Shown one piece after another: positions 60,672-64,000 of a stretch of DNA of 64,000 nucleotides. The DNA comes from Tsukamurella sp. M9C (GTDB lineage: Bacteria; Actinomycetota; Actinomycetes; Mycobacteriales; Mycobacteriaceae). The stretch covers positions 1-64,000 of the forward strand of contig NZ_JAIULG010000022.1 in the NCBI RefSeq assembly GCF_020169415.1, read 5' to 3'. Under the pieces are notes generated by a model. It was not told the DNA's origin. It ran no database searches and saw only the letters and a list, made by a program, of their open reading frames with translations. Numbering within the stretch: position 1 is the first letter of the stretch; each line of letters begins with the position of its first letter. Position numbers and translations under genes: made by a program.

Positions 60672-60708
60672 CTGCGGCCTTCGGCGTCCTGGACGTCGGA
60701 GGCCGCAG
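60672..60708 (+). terminator. hairpin after tRNA-Tyr
   Basis: CTGCGGCCT (60672-60680) pairs with AGGCCGCAG (60700-60708), a perfect 9-bp stem directly after the tRNA. No U-tract. Confidence 0.6.
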
Positions 60709-60718
60709 TGATAACGAG

Positions 60719-60761
60719 TTGACCTGCGGATTTGGATGATCTCGGCCGCAGTGTGTAATCT
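60719..60761 (+). promoter_or_regulatory. putative tRNA-Thr/Met promoter
   Basis: TTGACCTGCGGATTTG begins at 60719; TAATCT (60756-60761) follows after 31 bases and precedes the tRNA by 43 bases. It duplicates the element before tRNA-Tyr with one mismatch in the 17 bases from 60718. Confidence 0.45.
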
Positions 60762-60804
60762 CGTTGAGGCTCTTGGAGCGCCGGAGACGGTGCCTCGAGG
60801 ACTC

Positions 60805-60877
60805 GCCCCCTTAGCTCAGTCGGTAGAGCGTTTCCATGGTAAGGAAAAGGTCAACGGTTCGATTCCGTTAGGGGGCT
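60805..60877 (+). tRNA. tRNA-Thr (GGT)
   Basis: Acceptor arms GCCCCCT/AGGGGGC, anticodon GGT in the loop ATGGTAA, T-loop GTTCGATTC. CCA is not encoded. It is 32 bases from the following tRNA-Met. Confidence 0.97.
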
Positions 60878-60909
60878 CGCTAGACCAGTGCAATGTGCTG
60901 ATAGCTCAG

Positions 60910-60983
60910 GGCGGTGTAGCTCAGCTGGTTAGAGCGCACGACTCATAATCGTGAGGTCGGGAGATCGAGCCTCCCCACCGCTA
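60910..60983 (+). tRNA. tRNA-Met (CAT), elongator type
   Basis: Acceptor arms GGCGGTG/CACCGCT with a G-U pair at the end, anticodon CAT in CTCATAA. The paired first position and absence of the initiator C1-A72 mismatch and three-GC anticodon stem indicate elongator Met. CCA not encoded. Confidence 0.95.
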
Positions 60984-61017
60984 CAACTGACAAGAGATTT
61001 GCGAAAGAGGGACCGTC

Positions 61018-61185
61018 GTGGCTTCATCGACAGATGTCCGCCCCAAGATCACCTTGGCGTGCGAGGTGTGCAAGCACCGCAACTACATCACCAAGAAGAA
61101 CCGTCGCAACGATCCCGATCGCCTCGAGCTGAAGAAGTTCTGCCCGAACTGCGGATCGCACCAGGCGCACCGAGAGTCGCGCTGA
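61018..61185 (+). CDS. rpmG: 50S ribosomal protein L33
   Basis: 55-aa ribosomal protein beginning [21 protein letters not shown] and ending [10 protein letters not shown]. It retains two CxxC pairs (CEVC and CPNC), so it is the zinc-binding (C+) form rather than the zinc-free paralog that some actinobacteria express under zinc starvation. GTG start after AAAGAGGGA. It follows tRNA-Met directly and precedes hadA, as Rv0634B does, and is closed by a strong terminator. Confidence 0.96.
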   Translation: MASSTDVRPKITLACEVCKHRNYITKKNRRNDPDRLELKKFCPNCGSHQAHRESR

Positions 61186-61202
61186 CGTAGACGTCGACAA
61201 GG

Positions 61203-61235
61203 GGGAGGGCATCCACAGCGGATGCCCTCCCTTTT
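61203..61235 (+). terminator. rho-independent terminator after rpmG
   Basis: GGGAGGGCATCC (61203-61214) pairs perfectly with GGATGCCCTCCC (61220-61231) around ACAGC and is followed by TTTT, the best canonical terminator in the window. Confidence 0.92.
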
Positions 61236-61279
61236 GGCATACTGCCCTTCAGCCCATTCACGATAGGTAGGTTCGTCAC

Positions 61280-61846
61280 GTGAGCAAGGACATCGATGTG
61301 CCGGGTGGACCGGTCACCGAGCAGCTCAGCCCCGAAGAAGTCGCGGAGCGCACGCGCGCCGCGGTCGGTTACAACTACGAGTACGACGAGAAGTACTACG
61401 TCAGCCGCGAGAAGGTCCGGGAGTTCGCCAACGCGAGCCAGCTGCTGAACCCCGTTCATCACGACGTGGAGGCCGCCAAGGCCGCCGGCTACACGGACCT
61501 CGTGGCACCGCCGATCATGTTCTCCCTGATCGGCATCATCGCCCACCGTCCGCTGTTCGAGAACGCGATCGTCGGTTACGGCCGTCGCCCCGTCGTGCAG
61601 TCCGAGCAGAAGGTGCAGTTCCACGCGCCGATCCTCGCCGGCATGACGCTGACCACGCACGTCCACTTCGACGCCTTCAAGCAGGCCGCGGGTGTGGACC
61701 TGATCGTGACCCGCAACGAGATCTCCGACCAGGACGGCAATCACCTGGTCACCTCGTGGACCACGCTGGCCGGCCGGTCGGGCGAGGACGAGGACGCCGC
61801 GTTCGTCGGCGCAATGGAAAAGGTGATGATGTATGGCACTTCGTAA
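61280..61846 (+). CDS. hadA: (3R)-hydroxyacyl-ACP dehydratase subunit HadA
   Basis: 188-aa hot-dog-fold protein of the FAS-II mycolic acid elongation system. It matches HadA (YVSREKVREFANASQLLNPVHHDVEAAKAAGYTDLVAPPIMF) and is the substrate-holding subunit that pairs with HadB; it lacks the hydratase-2 Asp/His motif. GTG 61280: TAGGTT ends 6 bases upstream, a leaderless layout. Overlaps hadB by 14 bases, so translation is coupled. Confidence 0.95.
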   Translation: MSKDIDVPGGPVTEQLSPEEVAERTRAAVGYNYEYDEKYYVSREKVREFANASQLLNPVHHDVEAAKAAGYTDLVAPPIMFSLIGIIAHRPLFENAIVGYGRRPVVQSEQKVQFHAPILAGMTLTTHVHFDAFKQAAGVDLIVTRNEISDQDGNHLVTSWTTLAGRSGEDEDAAFVGAMEKVMMYGTS

Positions 61847-62258
61847 CTTCGCGGACGTGACGGTGGGCGAGGAGCTCCCCGAGCGGACCTTCGAGCTGAC
61901 CCGCGGCGATCTCGTCAACTACGCCGGCGTCACCGGCGACCCGAACCCCATCCACTGGTCCGATCACATCGTGAAGCTGGCCGGCATGGAGGACGTCGTC
62001 GCGCAGGGCATGCTCACCATGAGCCTGGGCTCGAACTACATCACCGAGTGGCTGGGCGACCCGGGCGCGCTCAAGGAGTACAGCGTCCGCTTCACCGCGC
62101 CGGTGTACGTCCCGGCCGACCAGAAGGCGGAGCTGCTCTACTCGGGCAAGATCAAGTCGCTCGACGAGGAGACCAAGACGGGCGTCGTCTTCCTGACGGT
62201 CAAGCAGGGCGAGCGCAAGATCTTCGGCAAGCCGGTCGCCACCGTCCAGTTCGCCTGA
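61833..62258 (+). CDS. hadB: (3R)-hydroxyacyl-ACP dehydratase catalytic subunit HadB
   Basis: 141-aa MaoC-like hot-dog protein. The hydratase-2 catalytic motif is D36 and H41 in VTGDPNPIHW. It dehydrates 3-hydroxyacyl-ACP in the FAS-II cycle as a HadAB heterodimer, with KasA/B and InhA acting around it. In M. tuberculosis hadC follows; here the next element is tRNA-Trp, so hadC is absent from this locus. Confidence 0.96.
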   Translation: MALRNFADVTVGEELPERTFELTRGDLVNYAGVTGDPNPIHWSDHIVKLAGMEDVVAQGMLTMSLGSNYITEWLGDPGALKEYSVRFTAPVYVPADQKAELLYSGKIKSLDEETKTGVVFLTVKQGERKIFGKPVATVQFA

Positions 62259-62264
62259 CGGTCC

Positions 62265-62282
62265 GCGGCCCGCTCGGGCCGC
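62265..62282 (+). terminator. hairpin after hadB
   Basis: GCGGCCC (62265-62271) pairs with GGGCCGC (62276-62282) around GCTC. It lies 7 bases after the hadB stop and ahead of the tRNA-Trp promoter; no U-tract. Confidence 0.6.
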
Positions 62283-62296
62283 ATGACCGGTGCGTT

Positions 62297-62326
62297 TTGA
62301 GGTGCGGCACCGATGTGCCGTACACT
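62297..62326 (+). promoter_or_regulatory. promoter of tRNA-Trp/secE
   Basis: TTGAGG (62297-62302) and TACACT (62321-62326) are separated by 18 bases, a good -35/-10 pair. The spacer contains the inverted repeat CGGCAC/GTGCCG. Transcription would start about 75 bases before tRNA-Trp. Confidence 0.6.
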
Positions 62327-62405
62327 GAACTGTCCGCACAAAACGGCGGGCGTGCGAAAGCGCGCCCTTCGAACGGTGCGGGTGCGGGGCCGGAAGGCTC
62401 CGCAA

Positions 62406-62478
62406 AGGGGTGTAGCTCAGTTGGTAGAGCAGCGGTCTCCAAAACCGCAGGTCGCAGGTTCGAGTCCTGTCGCCCCTG
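62406..62478 (+). tRNA. tRNA-Trp (CCA)
   Basis: Acceptor arms AGGGGTG/CGCCCCT, anticodon CCA in CTCCAAAA, T-loop GTTCGAGTC, discriminator G, no encoded CCA. Located just before secE as is common in actinobacteria. Confidence 0.97.
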
Positions 62479-62552
62479 CATAGCGCGGGCCCCGGCCCGG
62501 CTGTCGACATCGGCGGGCCGACGCCCGCTGAAAATCCAGCGGAGGGAAGTGC

Positions 62553-62942
62553 GTGAGCGACGAGAAGGACGACGCGACCACCGGCGAAGCCGCCGGCGAC
62601 AGCGCCGCCGAAGACGCCCAGCAGGCCCGCCCTTCCGGTAAGCGCTCGAGCGGCCGTGGCGGCCGCACGGCGCTGGCCGAGGCGCCGGAGCCCAGTTCGG
62701 CGGTCGAGTCCGGCGTCGCGAAGAAGTCCGCGGCCGAGAAGAAGTCGCGCAATCCGTTCGCCGCCATCTGGCTGTTCATCCGCCAGGTCGTCGCGGAGCT
62801 GCGGAAGGTCATCTGGCCGACCCGGTCCCAGATGATCAACTACACGATCATCGTGCTGGTCTTCGTGGTGGTCCTCACCGCGATGATCAGCCTCCTCGAC
62901 CTCGGCTTCGCGAAGCTGATGTTGTGGGCGTTCGGCAAGTAG
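62553..62942 (+). CDS. secE: preprotein translocase subunit SecE
   Basis: 129-aa SecYEG component. A long hydrophilic, low-complexity N-terminus (about 65 residues, rich in Ala, Glu, Lys) precedes the conserved amphipathic segment FIRQVVAELRKVIWPTRSQM and a single transmembrane helix (about residues 95-118). GTG start after GGAGGGAAG. Stop is 42 bases before nusG. Confidence 0.96.
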   Translation: MSDEKDDATTGEAAGDSAAEDAQQARPSGKRSSGRGGRTALAEAPEPSSAVESGVAKKSAAEKKSRNPFAAIWLFIRQVVAELRKVIWPTRSQMINYTIIVLVFVVVLTAMISLLDLGFAKLMLWAFGK

Positions 62943-62984
62943 CCGGACCACACGAGTAGACGAGACGGAAGGAACTTCGGCGCT

Positions 62985-63842
62985 GTGAGCACCCCGGAGC
63001 ACAACGAGGCAGAACTGGACGCCGTTGAGGACGTCCTGGTCGACGACGCTGCCGCGGCGACCGAGGTCGAGCAGGCCGAGGACGCCGCCGAGCAGGCCGA
63101 GCAGGCCGACGACGAGGCCCTGATCGAGGTCGAGGAGAGCGTCCTCGGTGCGGACGAGCCCGGCGATGGCGCAGAGATCGTCGCCGAGGAGGAGCCCGAG
63201 GAGATCGACCCGGTCGAGGAGCTCAAGGCGCAGCTGCGCACGGCCCCCGGTGACTGGTACGTGATCCACACCTACGCGGGCTACGAGAACAAGGTCAAGG
63301 CGAACCTCGAGACCCGTGTCCAGAACCTCGACGTCGGCGACTACATCTTCCAGGTGGAGGTCCCCACCGAAGAGGTCACCGAGATCAAGAACGGTCAGCA
63401 GAAGCGGGTCAACCGCAAGGTGCTGCCGGGCTACATCCTGGTGCGCATGGACCTCAACGACGAGTCCTGGGGCGCGGTCCGCAACACCCCCGGTGTCACG
63501 GGCTTCGTCGGCCTGACCAGCAAGCCGTCGCCGCTCACGATGAACGAGGTCGTGAAGTTCCTGCTGCCCGAGAGCGCGCGCACCAAGCCCGCCAAGGACA
63601 AGGCCGGTGCCGCGTCCGACGGTGCCGCCGGTTCCGGTGGCGCGGCCTCGCAGGGCCCCGCGGTCGAGGTCGACTTCGAGGTCGGCGAGTCGGTCACCGT
63701 CATGGACGGCCCGTTCGCGACCCTGCCCGCGTCCATCAGCGAGATCAACGCCGAGCAGCGCAAGCTCAAGGTGCTCGTGTCGATCTTCGGGCGTGAGACG
63801 CCCGTCGAGCTCGCCTTCAACCAGGTCGAGAAGATCAGCTGA
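62985..63842 (+). CDS. nusG: transcription termination/antitermination factor NusG
   Basis: 285-aa factor that links RNA polymerase to the ribosome or Rho. An acidic, Glu/Asp/Ala-rich extension of about 85 residues precedes the NGN domain ([23 protein letters not shown] ... [12 protein letters not shown]), then a Gly/Ala linker and the KOW domain ([43 protein letters not shown]). The acidic N-terminal extension is usual in actinobacterial NusG. GTG start after GGAAGGAAC. Lies upstream of rplK. Confidence 0.97.
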   Translation: MSTPEHNEAELDAVEDVLVDDAAAATEVEQAEDAAEQAEQADDEALIEVEESVLGADEPGDGAEIVAEEEPEEIDPVEELKAQLRTAPGDWYVIHTYAGYENKVKANLETRVQNLDVGDYIFQVEVPTEEVTEIKNGQQKRVNRKVLPGYILVRMDLNDESWGAVRNTPGVTGFVGLTSKPSPLTMNEVVKFLLPESARTKPAKDKAGAASDGAAGSGGAASQGPAVEVDFEVGESVTVMDGPFATLPASISEINAEQRKLKVLVSIFGRETPVELAFNQVEKIS

Positions 63843-63857
63843 CGCGGTTCGCCGCGT
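63842..63857 (+). terminator. small hairpin between nusG and rplK
   Basis: ACGCGG-TTCG-CCGCGT forms a 6-bp stem closed by a stable UUCG tetraloop directly after the nusG stop. It may attenuate or protect the transcript rather than terminate it. Confidence 0.45.
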
Positions 63858-63912
63858 GAAGACTTCCCGCGCCCGCTGCAAGGGCGTGGGGTGAAGAAAA
63901 AGGAAACTGAGG

Positions 63913-64000
63913 ATGCCCCCGAAGAAGAAGAAGGTCGCCGGGCTCATCAAGCTGCAGATCCAGGCCGGGCAGGCCAACCCTGCTCCGCCCGTGGGTCCCG
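63913..64000 (+). CDS. rplK: 50S ribosomal protein L11 (5' part)
   Basis: The first 29 codons read [20 protein letters not shown] and continue ANPAPPVGP, the highly conserved L11 N-terminus that contacts 23S rRNA and elongation factors; the gene continues past the window edge. GGAAACTGAGG precedes the ATG. Confidence 0.95.
   Translation, partial: MPPKKKKVAGLIKLQIQAGQANPAPPVGP

Overview
The window is GC-rich chromosomal DNA with dense, short-spaced genes, frequent GTG starts and many 4-bp start/stop overlaps. Gene content points to a mycolic-acid actinobacterium (order Mycobacteriales): mycolate dehydratase genes hadA-hadB, a WS/DGAT acyltransferase, an EmbR-like regulator, MMPL transport, menaquinone genes scattered as in Mycobacterium, and gene orders that parallel the M. 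tuberculosis Rv0524-Rv0566 and Rv0634B-Rv0640 neighbourhoods as I remember them. A Tsukamurella- or Gordonia-like genome is a guess; I cannot name the species.

Layout. 0-12 kb is mixed accessory metabolism and transport: NUDIX hydrolase, beta-lactamase-fold hydrolase, HMA metallochaperone behind a CsoR/CstR-type operator, CYTH protein, MFS transporter, an MMPL-TetR pair behind a 33-bp dyad, an NCS1 permease, and a metNIQ methionine importer. 12-23 kb holds a long acyl-CoA dehydrogenase, a divergent PPOX/MocR pair, PhoD phosphatase, a WS/DGAT-esterase operon with a KstR-like operator, a lipoprotein, and a Doc toxin with its antitoxin. 23-29 kb is the hemL-phosphatase-TlpA-CcdA-ResB-CcsA operon for heme and cytochrome c maturation. 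29-32 kb has a BldC-like regulator, a DUF4229 membrane protein, a cysteine-synthase relative and a striking array of four palindromes before a truncated LysR regulator. 32-57 kb contains menA, menE, menB, menC, menD, menG and a polyprenyl diphosphate synthase. Interleaved with these are PitA, tandem DUF3349 proteins, EmbR-like regulator, SRPBCC proteins, an amidase-TetR pair, and a CsoR-like/DUF302/AhpD module. 57-60 kb has an HtpX homologue with a destroyed active site and a DUF559/AbiEi-like gene bracketed by palindromic repeats. 60-64 kb is the tRNA(Tyr/Thr/Met)-rpmG-hadAB-tRNA(Trp)-secE-nusG-rplK information-processing block.

How parts fit. MenD, MenC, MenE, MenB, MenA and MenG cover most of the route from isochorismate to menaquinone, and the polyprenyl diphosphate synthase can supply the side chain. 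Menaquinone and the cytochrome c maturation operon both serve the respiratory chain. Over twenty genes show a TANNNT hexamer ending 6-7 bases before the start codon, the expected layout of leaderless transcripts. No CRISPR array, prophage, insertion sequence or rRNA is visible. The strongest candidates for something undescribed are the four LysR-box palindromes with the half-length LysR gene, the repeat-bracketed DUF559 gene, the pseudo-HtpX, and the His-less CsoR module.
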